This document shows positions 1-9,417 of a stretch of DNA of 64,000 bases, in pieces. A model generated the notes under the pieces. It worked only from the letters and a program-made list of their open reading frames with translations, had not been told where the DNA came from and did no database searches. Numbering within the stretch: position 1 is the first letter of the stretch; each line of letters opens with the position of its first letter. Made by a program: the position numbers and the translations under genes. Source of the DNA: Agarivorans sp050870875 (lineage in GTDB: Bacteria; Pseudomonadota; Gammaproteobacteria; Enterobacterales; Celerinatantimonadaceae); the NCBI RefSeq assembly GCF_050870875.2, contig NZ_CP194041.2:744001-808000 (forward strand), read 5' to 3'.

Positions 1-1124
1 CTGGGCACTAATACGGTCAGTAATATGGTCGCATTAATGAGCATGTGTCTCACCTTTTTAAGGCTTTTTAGCGCAGGATTAAATAGTTCTTCACTAAACC
101 TGAGTGGCATCACCAGCAAAATCAGTGTTGCAGGCGTGACGGCATCTAACCATTTCTCCCCCAATACCAGTGGGATGAGTTGTTCGACGGTGGCAGCTAA
201 GCCCCAAAAAATAGGTAAAGTAATCAGTAAACACAGCTTTTGTGATTTAATCACATAGCTGGCGATCATTTTAGGTTGGTCCTGAATTTTGGCGAAGGCG
301 GGAAAGGCGACTTGACGTAGGATAGGCATTATTTTCTTTTGCGGCATCATCGCGATTTGTAAGCAGATGGCATATAAACCGACTTCTACTGGCGTCATCA
401 CACGGCCAGCGATCACGATATCTATATGTGAGAATATATAAAACATGATGGTGAGTAAGCTCAGTCCGCCACCAAATTTGAGCATCCCGCTGATTTCAGA
501 ATAGCTGAAGCTAGGCCAATAAGTTATCGGGCGAATAGCCATGACCATGCTGGCTTTTAGTAGATAGAACAAGACCTGCCCATAGATAAGTGCCCAGAAG
601 CCATAGCCTAAGTAGGCCAAAATTAATGTGGTCACTGCAGCCGCCGCATTGGCTATGCCTTCGATAATCGAAACTCTTTTAAAATCCATCTCTTTGGCGA
701 GCAGTGCCGCTGGAATAATTTCAAAAGCCATGATCAGCACACACCATGCATTTACTTTTAAAATGGCTGCGACTTCAGGCGACTGGTAATAATGGCTGAC
801 GGGGCCTGCCAATAAATATTGCAGACTAAAAATGCTGAGATGCACAACAATAATCGCACCAAACATCTGTTTAAGGATATTGGTGTTGAGTGCTTGATGT
901 TGAATTAAGGAGGAGCTAAAGAGCGAACCTAGGATTAACACAAAAAAACCGGATAAAACATCGGCCATGGCCACTAGGCCGTAATCTTCGGGGGATAATA
1001 ATCGAATCACCCAGAAGGTCATCACCCATCTTAAGGTTTGGGTCGCTATTTTTCCTGCGACAACCCATTTTAATGAAGTGAGAACTTGGCTTTTTAAATT
1101 CGTGTGCTTTGATGCGGCCGTCAT
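1..1124 (-). CDS. Wzx/WzxC-like polysaccharide flippase, partial
   Basis: Reading the minus strand from the ATG at 1122-1124 gives one open frame of about 374 codons that runs off the window start, so the C-terminus is missing. The product is a very hydrophobic polytopic protein. Its early motif SPEDYGLVAMADV is typical of the oligosaccharide flippase family (MATE/MOP superfamily, WzxC branch), which moves undecaprenyl-linked sugar units across the inner membrane. A ribosome site AAGGAA lies about 12 bases upstream of the ATG. The gene is divergent from the glycosyltransferases that follow and fits as the flippase of the same exopolysaccharide pathway. The family call is strong; the exact substrate is unknown. 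Confidence 0.85.
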   Translation of the reverse strand, partial: MTAASKHTNLKSQVLTSLKWVVAGKIATQTLRWVMTFWVIRLLSPEDYGLVAMADVLSGFFVLILGSLFSSSLIQHQALNTNILKQMFGAIIVVHLSIFSLQYLLAGPVSHYYQSPEVAAILKVNAWCVLIMAFEIIPAALLAKEMDFKRVSIIEGIANAAAAVTTLILAYLGYGFWALIYGQVLFYLLKASMVMAIRPITYWPSFSYSEISGMLKFGGGLSLLTIMFYIFSHIDIVIAGRVMTPVEVGLYAICLQIAMMPQKKIMPILRQVAFPAFAKIQDQPKMIASYVIKSQKLCLLITLPIFWGLAATVEQLIPLVLGEKWLDAVTPATLILLVMPLRFSEELFNPALKSLKKVRHMLINATILLTVLVP

Positions 1125-1568
1125 CGATTCGACTTTCCTTTGTCCGTTTCTACTGCTTAAACGCATTGGTTTACTAGGTGCTTAGGATATTACGAACAGG
1201 CCCTGCGTCTAACCGATGGCATCTTCGTTGATTTGTTCTCCTGAACTCAAATAATGGTCAATCTGCTTACTGTCACCGGACAATATCTAGGTTCGAAAAA
1301 GGATGCAAGTACTTTACTTTCGCATCCGCTGATCTTTGAAGAGCGCGCGAGTGCAATGTTCGTTATCGATTGATTCCTAAAGAGGAAACTAACCCTGCTA
1401 CGAGTGACTCATGAGGCGGTCGATGTTACTGTTTGTTCATCGAATTTTTGGTTATTTATGCTATTTTAACAATAGTGGGTAAAAAGCGGGTATTGCTAAC
1501 TAGCGAGCAACCGATTTTATTCATTGAGCGTGGATATAAAAAATGGATTTTGGGTCAATCAAAGATGG
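1125..1568. other. Intergenic region, divergent promoter area
   Basis: About 440 bases separate the flippase gene from the first glycosyltransferase. The region must carry the promoters for both directions. I see an imperfect inverted repeat (GGATGC at 1301-1306 and GCATCC at 1322-1327) with no T-run, and no clear -35/-10 pair or sigma-54 site. No convincing small ORF was found; a 23-codon ATG frame at about 1410 has no ribosome site. Confidence 0.5.
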
Positions 1569-2708
1569 ATGAACGAAGTGACGATAGATAAGCCGAAACT
1601 GGTTATGGTAACGAATTTGTATCCACTGCCTTGGGAACCGAACCGGGGCAAGTTTAACTATCAGCAGTTTGCTTTACTGCAGCAAGATTACCAGTTGGCG
1701 ATCTTGGTTCCGGTTGCATTTACCGATTGGTGGCGAAATCGTCGACAGATTAAACAAAGCACCGAGTTGCGCTATTGCCCATACTTTTATACACCTAAAA
1801 TTGGCCGTCGTTTTTATAGCGTGACTATGTTTTTGTCACTGCTGATACACAGTGGCTTATGGTTATTCAAATTTAAACCTCAGCAGCTCATGGCATGCTG
1901 GGCATTTCCTGATGCGGTTGCTTGTAGTTGGCTTGCGCGGTTATTTTCGCTCCCCTTTTTCTTTAAAGTTCATGGTTCTGACATTAACCAGCTAGGGTCT
2001 TATCCGGGCCGAGCAAAACAGATCAAGGCCGCGGCCGATAAAGCGATATCGATCTTATCCGTATCTCAAGATTTGGCAAAAAAACTGGTGAGCTTGGGGA
2101 TTGAAGAACAAAAGGTGAAAGTCATTTATAACGGCGTCAACCATCAGTTGTTTGACCAGTGCTTGCCAGCAAAAATGGCCGATGATTACTTATTGTATAT
2201 TGGTAATTTAAAGCATGATAAGGGGGTGGTGGAATTATTGCAGGCCTTTACGGCGATAGCTGAGCAATTTGCTGAGCTTAAATTAGTTTATGCTGGCAGT
2301 GGGGGGATGCTGGCAAAATTGCAACAAATGACTGCAGAGGCGGGTTTAACTCAACGGGTGGTTTTTTTGGGGGCGGTTGCGCATGAGGAACTCCCCCAGT
2401 GGTTAGGTCATGCTAAATTATTGGCCTTACCCAGTTATGCCGAAGGGGTGCCAAATGTGGTGCTTGAGGCGATGGCTTCCGGTACTCCGGTGTTGGCGAC
2501 TAAAGTGGGTGGGATCCCAGAAATATTTAACCCTGCTTTATGCGGTTGTTTAGTCGAGCCTCGTAATACTGAGGCTGTAGCGAAAGGCTTACAGACGATA
2601 TTGGAGCAAAGTTGGGATAAAGAGGCGATAAAAACTTGTGCTGCACCTTTTACTTGGCAACGAAACCAGCAGCAGCTGTTAAGCATGCTTAGCCAAGCGG
2701 AGGGCTAA
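1569..2708 (+). CDS. Glycosyltransferase family 4 (GT-B fold)
   Basis: This is a cytoplasmic sugar transferase that would add one residue to the lipid-linked exopolysaccharide repeat. The N-terminal sheet begins KLVMVTNLYPLPWEPNRGKF. The C-terminal domain shows VIYNGVNH and the donor-site motif EGVPNVVLEAMASG at about residue 292, with the E-x7-E spacing typical of GT4 enzymes. Length is about 380 residues, normal for the family. The start is uncertain: the frame is open from a TTG at 1524, but the ATG at 1569 sits just before the conserved N-terminal strand; neither has a strong ribosome site. It is the first plus-strand gene of the XrtA-type locus. Sugar specificity cannot be read from the sequence. 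Confidence 0.85.
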   Translation: MNEVTIDKPKLVMVTNLYPLPWEPNRGKFNYQQFALLQQDYQLAILVPVAFTDWWRNRRQIKQSTELRYCPYFYTPKIGRRFYSVTMFLSLLIHSGLWLFKFKPQQLMACWAFPDAVACSWLARLFSLPFFFKVHGSDINQLGSYPGRAKQIKAAADKAISILSVSQDLAKKLVSLGIEEQKVKVIYNGVNHQLFDQCLPAKMADDYLLYIGNLKHDKGVVELLQAFTAIAEQFAELKLVYAGSGGMLAKLQQMTAEAGLTQRVVFLGAVAHEELPQWLGHAKLLALPSYAEGVPNVVLEAMASGTPVLATKVGGIPEIFNPALCGCLVEPRNTEAVAKGLQTILEQSWDKEAIKTCAAPFTWQRNQQQLLSMLSQAEG

Positions 2709-2859
2709 GCTTGTTTGGCCTTTACGCAAAAATATGGTGTAGGGGACAGACCGAATAATTCTCTGTAATTAATAACATTTTCTGACTAATTTTGCTAATG
2801 TCAGCGTATTCTCAGCAAGGACTTATCCGTTGCTGCAAGCTAGGGAGAGCTTCATAAAA

Positions 2860-4053
2860 ATGAACATTTTATTTCATCACCGAACGCGAGGAAGAGGCGC
2901 TGAAGGGGTGCATATTCGGGGTGTGGTCAAAGGTTTACGTGAGCTTGGTCATCAAGTGAAGATCCTCTCTCTGCCTGGGGCCGACCCCGAAGAGGAATTA
3001 CCCACCAACAACGAGCCAGAGCCTTCTGCGACGGAACAACCTGCCGCCCCGAAACGCGGACTATTTACCCGCATCACCGAATTGACTAAATATACCCCTG
3101 AGTTTGTATTCGAGCTATTTGAGCTGGGGTTTAATGTTATTGCTTGGTGGCGTTTACGTAAGACCGTTAAACAACAAAAGGTTGAACTGATCTATGAACG
3201 TTATTCCTTATTTATGTTTGCGAGTGTTTGGTGGGCGAAGCGTCACCATCTGCCGATTATTTTGGAAATTAACGATTCCTGCTTAGTGCATCGGGTTCGC
3301 CATTTATTCTTTCAAAGTCTGGCGAAGCGGGTGGAGCAATGGATATTTAGCCATGCGACTGGTTTGGTGTTTATTTCCAGTCGTTTTCAGCAGGTCGCGG
3401 TTGATACTTATCCTAACATTGCTCCCTCGGTTGTCTCTCCTAATGCGGCTGATTTAGACCAATTTGTCATTGATGAGCAAGCGGCACAACAATTACGCCA
3501 ACAACTACATATTGAAGATAAGGTGGTCGTTGGTTACGTCGGTGCGTTTGTCCATTGGCATGGTATCGACTGGTTTGTTGATATGATCGCGGAACGATTA
3601 AAAGATTACCCTGATATCGTCTTATTACTGGTTGGAGATGGCGCTTGTTATGAGTCGATAAAGCAGCGGATTGCCAGCGCGGGGGCGGAGCAACAAATTA
3701 TATTGCCGGGGAGAGTGGCCCATGATCAGGTTCCAGTTTATTTGTCGGCGATGGACTATGGTATTTTGCCCGATTCAAATGATTATGGTTCACCGATGAA
3801 ATTATTTGAGTTTATGGCCATGGGCAAAGGGATGGTTGCGCCAGACTTTACGCCAATCGCCGAAGTGGTTGCCGATGGTGAAACCAGTTGGTTATTTCCA
3901 GCTAATCAGCGTCAAGCCTGTGTTGAACGGGTGTTAGATTTGTCCCTGAAGGCCGAAGAGCAGGCCCTGGTGGGGCGCAATGCGCGGCAATATATCGAGC
4001 GTGAAAGACAATGGCGGCATAACGCTGAACAACTACTGACTTTGGTGAAATGA
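2860..4053 (+). CDS. Glycosyltransferase family 4
   Basis: This is a second GT-B glycosyltransferase of the locus. It begins MNILFHHRTRGRGAEGVHIR, the glycine-rich acceptor-side loop of this subgroup. It carries VGYVGAFVHWHG in the C-domain and DYGSPMKLFEFMAMGKG (about residue 307) as the nucleotide-sugar site. The frame is open from a TTG at 2830, but the ATG at 2860 gives the normal N-terminus; AGGGAG lies about 12 bases upstream of it. A low-complexity acidic and proline-rich stretch (about residues 42-62, PEEELPTNNEPEPSA) sits after the first strand and is probably a disordered loop. The stop overlaps the next start (ATGA), so the two genes are translationally coupled. Confidence 0.85.
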   Translation: MNILFHHRTRGRGAEGVHIRGVVKGLRELGHQVKILSLPGADPEEELPTNNEPEPSATEQPAAPKRGLFTRITELTKYTPEFVFELFELGFNVIAWWRLRKTVKQQKVELIYERYSLFMFASVWWAKRHHLPIILEINDSCLVHRVRHLFFQSLAKRVEQWIFSHATGLVFISSRFQQVAVDTYPNIAPSVVSPNAADLDQFVIDEQAAQQLRQQLHIEDKVVVGYVGAFVHWHGIDWFVDMIAERLKDYPDIVLLLVGDGACYESIKQRIASAGAEQQIILPGRVAHDQVPVYLSAMDYGILPDSNDYGSPMKLFEFMAMGKGMVAPDFTPIAEVVADGETSWLFPANQRQACVERVLDLSLKAEEQALVGRNARQYIERERQWRHNAEQLLTLVK

Positions 4054-4577
4054 TGGAATTTTTAAAAGCAGACTTTCGACGTAAGCAACAAATATTTGCC
4101 GATGATGGGGCTCCAACCAGTATGTTGCGCATTGTGATGGCGGATGGTTCTAGCGCCAATATTATTTACCGAACCATGCGCTGGTGTGCGACCCACCAAT
4201 TAGCCTTGCTTGCTTATTTTTTTCAATGGTTGAATAAGTTTCTCAATGGCTGTGTGATTGGTAGTGGTGCAGAGTTTGGCCCTGGCTTTGTGATCATGCA
4301 TCCGGTTGGTATCGTGATTAATTCTAAGGTGAGTGGCGGTGCAAATATCACTTTGGAAAGTGGCGTTGTGATTGGGGATGAAAAGGGCAAGTCACCGCGC
4401 TTGGGGAATGATATTTTTGTGGGTGCGGGCGCTAAAATTGTGGGTGATTTAGAGCTTGAAGATCTGGTGAAAGTCGGCGCCAATGCGGTCCTTACAAAAA
4501 GTGCTCCTCGGGGAGCGACTATGTTGGGGATCCCTGCGAAGGTTTACCATAAAGCCGAAAATGAGGCTGTAGAATAA
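4050..4577 (+). CDS. Serine acetyltransferase-like hexapeptide acyltransferase
   Basis: The product is 175 residues with a left-handed beta-helix of hexapeptide repeats from about residue 65 to 165 (for example VIGSGAEFGPGFVIMHPVGI, then VVIGDEKG and VGAGAKIVGDL) and the closing LGIPAKV. This is the CysE/LacA-like acyl-CoA transferase fold. The short N-terminal helix and the setting between glycosyltransferases suggest O-acetylation of the polysaccharide rather than cysteine synthesis; this is inference. The start overlaps the preceding stop by four bases and the stop abuts the next ATG, so it belongs to a tightly packed operon. Confidence 0.8.
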   Translation: MMEFLKADFRRKQQIFADDGAPTSMLRIVMADGSSANIIYRTMRWCATHQLALLAYFFQWLNKFLNGCVIGSGAEFGPGFVIMHPVGIVINSKVSGGANITLESGVVIGDEKGKSPRLGNDIFVGAGAKIVGDLELEDLVKVGANAVLTKSAPRGATMLGIPAKVYHKAENEAVE

Positions 4578-5750
4578 ATGGAACTGGTATTTTGGTTAGC
4601 AGTCGCATTGATCGTCTATGGTTATACGTTGTATCCCTTGTTATTGTTGCTTTTTAGCGGCATAAAGCAAGCTGTTCGAGACACGCGCTATCTTTGGCGA
4701 CGTCATGAGCGACGCTCTTACGAACCGAAACAATGGCCTTCGGTATCGATTATTATCGCCGCTTACAACGAAGAGCAGTGCCTCGCTCAGCGGGTCGACA
4801 ATCTGTTAAAGCTCAGTTATCCCCAAGATAAACTGACGATTCATATTGGTTCAGACGGCAGTACCGATCAGACCAACTCTATTTTAAGAGCCGTTGAAGC
4901 CGAACATTTTCAAGCGCATATCTTTGAACAAAACCGCGGTAAAATAAATGTATTGAATGACCTGGTTGATCAATCTGAAGATGAAATTTTGGTGATGTCT
5001 GATGCCAATACTGATTTTGCAGTCGATGCGATTGAAAACTTGGTGAGGCATTTTGATCGGCAAGAGGTCGGCGCGGTATGCGGAGAACTTCATTTAGTGG
5101 ATTCGGAGTCTGCGGATAACAAAGATGGGATTTATTGGCGTTATGAGCAAATGCTGAAGTTTCATGAATCTCGTTTAGGTGGTTTACTGGGAGCCAATGG
5201 GGCGATTTATGCGATGGCTAAACGCTTCTATCAAGTTTTACCAGCGAACACTATTGTTGACGACTTCATGATTGTCATGAATGTCTCTAAGGCTGGTAAG
5301 CAGGTGATTTACGAGCCCAATGCGGTGGCTTATGAAGAGGTTGCGCCTTCTTTAAAGGAAGAAGAAAATCGCCGAATTCGGATTGGTACCGGTAATTATC
5401 AAGCTTTTAATCGTTGCTTATGGGCTTTAAATCCCTTACGAGGGGCTCGGTGTTTTACTTATTTTAGCCATAAAGTACTGCGTTGGTTTACGCCGCACTT
5501 TATGTTAATTGCTTTGGTGAGTAACTTACTGCTCATTGGTCAGCCACTTTATCTGTTGCTGCTAGTGTTGCAACTGTTCGTCTATACCGTCGCGGCATGG
5601 GGAAATAGCCGCAGTAAACAAGGCAAAAAGCTGCCCGGGAGCATTGCTTTTTTGACCTTTTTTGTGGCGATGAATACAGCTTTATTGAAAGGCTTTTATG
5701 CTTTCTTATTTAAAAATGTGCAAGGAACTTGGCAAAGGACGTCACGGTGA
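4578..5750 (+). CDS. Membrane glycosyltransferase family 2
   Basis: This is a GT-A processive-type glycosyltransferase. An N-terminal membrane helix (about residues 3-24) is followed by the catalytic domain: SIIIAAYNEEQC near residue 56, DGSTDQT near 94, the metal-site DANTDF near 141, GANGAIYAM near 204 and VDDFMI near 227. Two to three C-terminal membrane helices follow (about 305-385). This is the layout of hyaluronan/cellulose synthase relatives and of inner-membrane GT2 enzymes in exopolysaccharide clusters. It could act as a polymerizing or side-chain transferase. It starts directly after the acetyltransferase stop and ends with a GTGA overlap with the next gene. Confidence 0.87.
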   Translation: MELVFWLAVALIVYGYTLYPLLLLLFSGIKQAVRDTRYLWRRHERRSYEPKQWPSVSIIIAAYNEEQCLAQRVDNLLKLSYPQDKLTIHIGSDGSTDQTNSILRAVEAEHFQAHIFEQNRGKINVLNDLVDQSEDEILVMSDANTDFAVDAIENLVRHFDRQEVGAVCGELHLVDSESADNKDGIYWRYEQMLKFHESRLGGLLGANGAIYAMAKRFYQVLPANTIVDDFMIVMNVSKAGKQVIYEPNAVAYEEVAPSLKEEENRRIRIGTGNYQAFNRCLWALNPLRGARCFTYFSHKVLRWFTPHFMLIALVSNLLLIGQPLYLLLLVLQLFVYTVAAWGNSRSKQGKKLPGSIAFLTFFVAMNTALLKGFYAFLFKNVQGTWQRTSR

Positions 5751-6937
5751 TTATCTCTTTAATTTTGTTATTCATTTTACTTGCTGTAGCGGCGGTCTTG
5801 TTGATCATTCGTAAGAAGCAAATGCATCTGTGGTTAGCGCATTACCTAAAGCTTAAATTGAAGCCTAAGGCTCACTTTGAAGGGCCAACTCATATTTTAT
5901 TTTGCTTTGTTGATCATTATGAGCCGCAATGGGGCAAAAATATCAGTTTAGAACAAGAGCGAGCCAGAGTTGACCGCTGGTTTCATGATTACCCAAAAGT
6001 GGCGGGTAAACATCAGGATGCAGACGGATGTCATCCAAAACATTCATTTTTCTATCCAGAAGAAGAATACCGTTTTGAACACTTAGCCAAAATAGCTGAC
6101 TTATGCGCTCGGGGTTTTGGTGAGATTGAAGTTCATTTACATCACCATGATGATACCAGTGACAATTTGCGTAAAACACTGGAAGGATTTACCGAATTAT
6201 TGCATCAACAGCATGGCGCATTTATGCGTAGTGAAGCGAGCGGAAAGCTTCAGTATGCCTTTATTCATGGGAATTGGTGTTTGGATAATTCTCATCCCGA
6301 TGGCATTTTATGTGGTGTTGATGATGAATTAATCGTCCTTAAAGAAACCGGTTGTTTTGTTGACTATACCTTTCCTTCGGCACCGAGTGCTACGCAACCT
6401 GCGACGGTAAATTCTATTTATTATGCTAAGGATGATCCGCATGCTGCTAAATCGCATAATAAAGGCCAAATGGTGAAAGTGGGTGGCAAGATGTGGGGCG
6501 ATTTGATGTTGATCAATGGCCCCTTGGATTTAAATTGGAAAGTGCGTAAAAAAGGTATTTTTCCGCAAATTGAAAATTCAGATATTCGGACGAGCATGAA
6601 ACCGACCAAGGATCGAGTCGATTTATGGGTGAAGTCGAATATTCATGTTCAGGGACGGCCGGAATGGCGCTTTATTAAAATACATACTCACGGTACGCAA
6701 GAAGCCGATATGCCAACTTTACTTGGTCAGCCTTTTGATGAGATGTGTGATTACCTAGAGCAAGAATATAATGATGGCCATAACTATGTCTTGCATTATG
6801 TGTCGGCCCGCGAAATGTATAATATTGCCAAAGCGGCGGAAGCGGGTAAAACTGGCGATCCTCATCAGTATCGTGATTTCTTAGTTGCAGCGCCAAATTA
6901 TAAGACCTTAGCAAGCAGCGGTGATAGCCTTGCTTAG
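5747..6937 (+). CDS. Membrane-anchored divergent deacetylase-fold hypothetical protein
   Basis: I do not recognise a named family. After an N-terminal membrane anchor (VIISLILLFILLAVAAVLLI) the protein of about 396 residues shows FCFVDHYEP, then EVHLHHHDD, then FIHGNW and finally IKIHTHG. These resemble, in order, the aspartate, the H-x-x-H metal site, and the later strands of NodB-like carbohydrate esterase family 4 domains, although the classical TFDDG and H(S/T)xxH are altered. A metal-dependent sugar deacetylase or hydrolase is therefore a reasonable inference. The start is set at the GTG of 5747, with AAAGGA eight bases upstream and a four-base overlap with the preceding stop; an upstream TTG at 5729 is less likely. 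It overlaps the next gene by 17 bases. Confidence 0.65.
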   Translation: MIISLILLFILLAVAAVLLIIRKKQMHLWLAHYLKLKLKPKAHFEGPTHILFCFVDHYEPQWGKNISLEQERARVDRWFHDYPKVAGKHQDADGCHPKHSFFYPEEEYRFEHLAKIADLCARGFGEIEVHLHHHDDTSDNLRKTLEGFTELLHQQHGAFMRSEASGKLQYAFIHGNWCLDNSHPDGILCGVDDELIVLKETGCFVDYTFPSAPSATQPATVNSIYYAKDDPHAAKSHNKGQMVKVGGKMWGDLMLINGPLDLNWKVRKKGIFPQIENSDIRTSMKPTKDRVDLWVKSNIHVQGRPEWRFIKIHTHGTQEADMPTLLGQPFDEMCDYLEQEYNDGHNYVLHYVSAREMYNIAKAAEAGKTGDPHQYRDFLVAAPNYKTLASSGDSLA

Positions 6938-7925
6938 GGCATTGTGTAAACAGTCTATAGTTAGATTTTTTAACTGTCGACGACGGCGCTGGAAGACTCC
7001 TCAAAATGGCTTATATGTGTTTAACTATCATCGTATTGGTGATGCTGCTGGCACCGACTTCGATCCGAACATATATAGCTGTACCGCCGAAGTATTTGAG
7101 CAGCAGTTGGTGTTTTTAAAAGCCAATTTCACCTTGATTTCGGAGGCGAATCTATTGGCTTTACTGGAAGATGACCAACCTCTGGACCGTGCTTACGCCT
7201 TGATTACTTTTGATGATGGTTATATCGACGCCTATCAATGTGCGTTTCCGATATTAAAAAAGCATCAGCTGTCGGCAGTATTTTTTGTGGTTACAGACTT
7301 TGCTGAAGGAAAGTCGATTGCTTGGTGGGATGAGATAGCTTGGTTGATTCGGCATACTAAACTATCGAGTATCAAGCTTGAACATTGGCGCAAGAAGGTG
7401 GATTTATCCAACGCAGACTTAAAACTTAATATCCGTAAGGTGCTCAAAGCCTTTAAAGAAGATAAACAGTTGCCTATGAGTGATAAATTGGCGCAGCTGC
7501 GTCAGTTATGTGGGGTGAAAGACATCCCTGAAGTGACTCTGTTCGCGAATTGGCAACAGTTGAAAGAAATGTCTGATGCGGGAATGAGTATTGGCTCACA
7601 TACCATCGACCATCCTATTTTGGCTCACCTTAGCGACGAGCAACAAATGCGCCAATTGGCGGTATCAAAACAGCGTATAGCTGCGGCCACTGCTCACGAC
7701 GTAAACTTAGTGGCTTATCCGGTGGGAAATAGTGGTAGTTTTAATGGTGTTTCCGAAACCTTGGCTCGAAATGTTCACTATAAAGCGGCCTTTTCATTTT
7801 ATGGTGAGGCTAATTATTTCTTAAGTGAGAGTAATCGTTTTAATATTGATAGAATTTCCGTGGATGGCAATAAAGATGAAGCGGCCTTGAAGGCGCAAAT
7901 TATGGCGCTATCGTCCAATACCTGA
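6921..7925 (+). CDS. Polysaccharide deacetylase (CE4, NodB homology domain)
   Basis: This is a 334-residue enzyme with the NodB fold. FNYHRIGD (about residues 33-40) opens the domain, ITFDDGYID (about 92-100) holds the catalytic and metal-binding aspartates, and GSHTIDHPIL (about 223) supplies the two metal-binding histidines. It would remove N- or O-acetyl groups from the exopolysaccharide, probably at the inner membrane or in the periplasm. There is no classical cleaved signal, only a short basic-hydrophobic N-terminus. It starts at a GTG inside the end of the preceding gene, so it is translationally coupled. It follows the more divergent deacetylase-fold protein, giving two candidate modifying enzymes side by side. 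Confidence 0.85.
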   Translation: MIALLRALCKQSIVRFFNCRRRRWKTPQNGLYVFNYHRIGDAAGTDFDPNIYSCTAEVFEQQLVFLKANFTLISEANLLALLEDDQPLDRAYALITFDDGYIDAYQCAFPILKKHQLSAVFFVVTDFAEGKSIAWWDEIAWLIRHTKLSSIKLEHWRKKVDLSNADLKLNIRKVLKAFKEDKQLPMSDKLAQLRQLCGVKDIPEVTLFANWQQLKEMSDAGMSIGSHTIDHPILAHLSDEQQMRQLAVSKQRIAAATAHDVNLVAYPVGNSGSFNGVSETLARNVHYKAAFSFYGEANYFLSESNRFNIDRISVDGNKDEAALKAQIMALSSNT

Positions 7926-7952
7926 GTCAAGACTACCAGCTAGGGGATGCGA

Positions 7953-9386
7953 ATGAAACGAAGTCTATTGGTTCCAATGATCGTCATATTGGCCGGTTTT
8001 TTTAAGGCCCAAGCCGCACCACTATGGCCTTGGCAAAATGCATCTATGGGGGAAGGGGCCCCGGCTTGGGCAACTACCGATATTGCTGCGGGGCAGATTT
8101 GGTACGTGGATATTAATGCACCAGAATCTGCGGAAACCGGGAGCCATGATCAGCCTTTTCATCGAATCGCTGCCGCCTTGAAAGTTGCGCGACCGGGCGA
8201 TGAAATTTGGTTGGAGCCGGGGGTTTATCACGAGCAAGTGCGGATCCGTAAACCAAATATTACCCTGCGATCGAGTGTCTTACATCAGGCAAAAATTGAA
8301 GTTCCTTTTAACGAAAAAAAAATACAGCAAGCGATCCGTATCGATTTTACTGCGAAAGGTACGAGAGTTATTGGTCTAGATATCAGCGGTGGTTACTACT
8401 ATGCGGTGTCTTTACATACTAAATGGAAAGGAGGACCTCATTCGGGAGTTTCTCAGGTCTTGTTATCGCAAAATCTGCTCCATGGTAGTGGCCGAGATCT
8501 ACTCAAAATAAATCCTTATGTTTGGCAAGTGTTGATAGAACGGAATCAATTTTATCGTTCTGGCCAAAGAGATAATAGCAACGCCGAAGCAATTGATGCG
8601 GTGAATGCCAGTGAATTATGGATCCAGGATAATCTGATTAAGGGGATTGCCACCTCTGGTATTTATGTAAAAGGTGGTTCGCATGAGGTATTGATTCAGC
8701 GAAATTTGATTCGAAACGTTGGCTTAGCGGGCATTTTGGCTGGTTTTGATACCAGTCCACAGTTTTTTAATATGACTGATAATCCTAATATGTATGAGGC
8801 CAGACGGGTTCGTATTATTAATAATATTGTTGATGGAAGTCAGGGTGCGGGGATTGGGGCTTATTCAGCGGAACAAGTTGTGGTGGCTCATAATACGGTG
8901 CTTAATTCTGCAATACGTTACCATGCACCGATCTATTTTGGCTTGAGTTTTCAAGACCGAGAGTTAGATGCCAAACGTCCACCTAGCAAGGATATTTCGG
9001 TCTATAACAATATTTTTTCATCCTTGCGACGTGATGGCACCGTATTGGAGGTTCGTTATCTTGAAGATGACACATTAGGTGGCTTGTCGTCCTTACAAGG
9101 GTGGCCGAAGGCGAATAATAATCGCTATTTCTCGGCCTTTGGGCCTGCTAGTTTTACCGATATGCGACCTCATGCGAAACAGCGCTCATCGAATTTAAGT
9201 GAGTGGATGAAGTGGTGTGCTTGTGAGGCGGATACACAACTTATTGAAGTGACTCTAAGTTATCCAAATTATATGCCGCAGGGTGCTGATTTTCAGTTTA
9301 CTTCAAAGGCCGAAAGTTTAGCGGTGGACTTCTATCAAAATAAACGTGTATCGACCACCTATGTAGGGGCGGTGATTCCTAATTGA
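7953..9386 (+). CDS. Secreted right-handed beta-helix protein
   Basis: The product of about 477 residues has a signal peptide (MKRSLLVPMIVILAGFFKAQA, predicted cleavage after AQA). It has a DUF1565-like opening (QPFHRIAAALKVARPGDEIWLEPGVYHE) and repeated beta-helix coils of the NosD/pectate-lyase type, such as VLIQRNLIRNVGLAGIL and VVVAHNTVLNS. Such proteins in exopolysaccharide loci bind, trim or epimerise the polymer in the periplasm or outside the cell; which of these is unknown. The ATG at 7953 is preferred because AGGGG at 7942-7946 is too close to the ATG at 7947. It is an operon member between the deacetylase and the last glycosyltransferase. Confidence 0.75.
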   Translation: MKRSLLVPMIVILAGFFKAQAAPLWPWQNASMGEGAPAWATTDIAAGQIWYVDINAPESAETGSHDQPFHRIAAALKVARPGDEIWLEPGVYHEQVRIRKPNITLRSSVLHQAKIEVPFNEKKIQQAIRIDFTAKGTRVIGLDISGGYYYAVSLHTKWKGGPHSGVSQVLLSQNLLHGSGRDLLKINPYVWQVLIERNQFYRSGQRDNSNAEAIDAVNASELWIQDNLIKGIATSGIYVKGGSHEVLIQRNLIRNVGLAGILAGFDTSPQFFNMTDNPNMYEARRVRIINNIVDGSQGAGIGAYSAEQVVVAHNTVLNSAIRYHAPIYFGLSFQDRELDAKRPPSKDISVYNNIFSSLRRDGTVLEVRYLEDDTLGGLSSLQGWPKANNNRYFSAFGPASFTDMRPHAKQRSSNLSEWMKWCACEADTQLIEVTLSYPNYMPQGADFQFTSKAESLAVDFYQNKRVSTTYVGAVIPN

Positions 9387-9417
9387 GCTGTTTAACCAGT
9401 CAAGCCAGTAACAGAAG

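Noticed and set aside
1301..1327. Inverted repeat GGATGC...GCATCC upstream of the first glycosyltransferase
   Set aside because: Only six perfect bases per arm, no T-run and no known regulator pattern.
2435..2686. Long minus-strand frame inside the first glycosyltransferase
   Set aside because: An antisense shadow of a clear GT4 gene, like many others in the coding regions.
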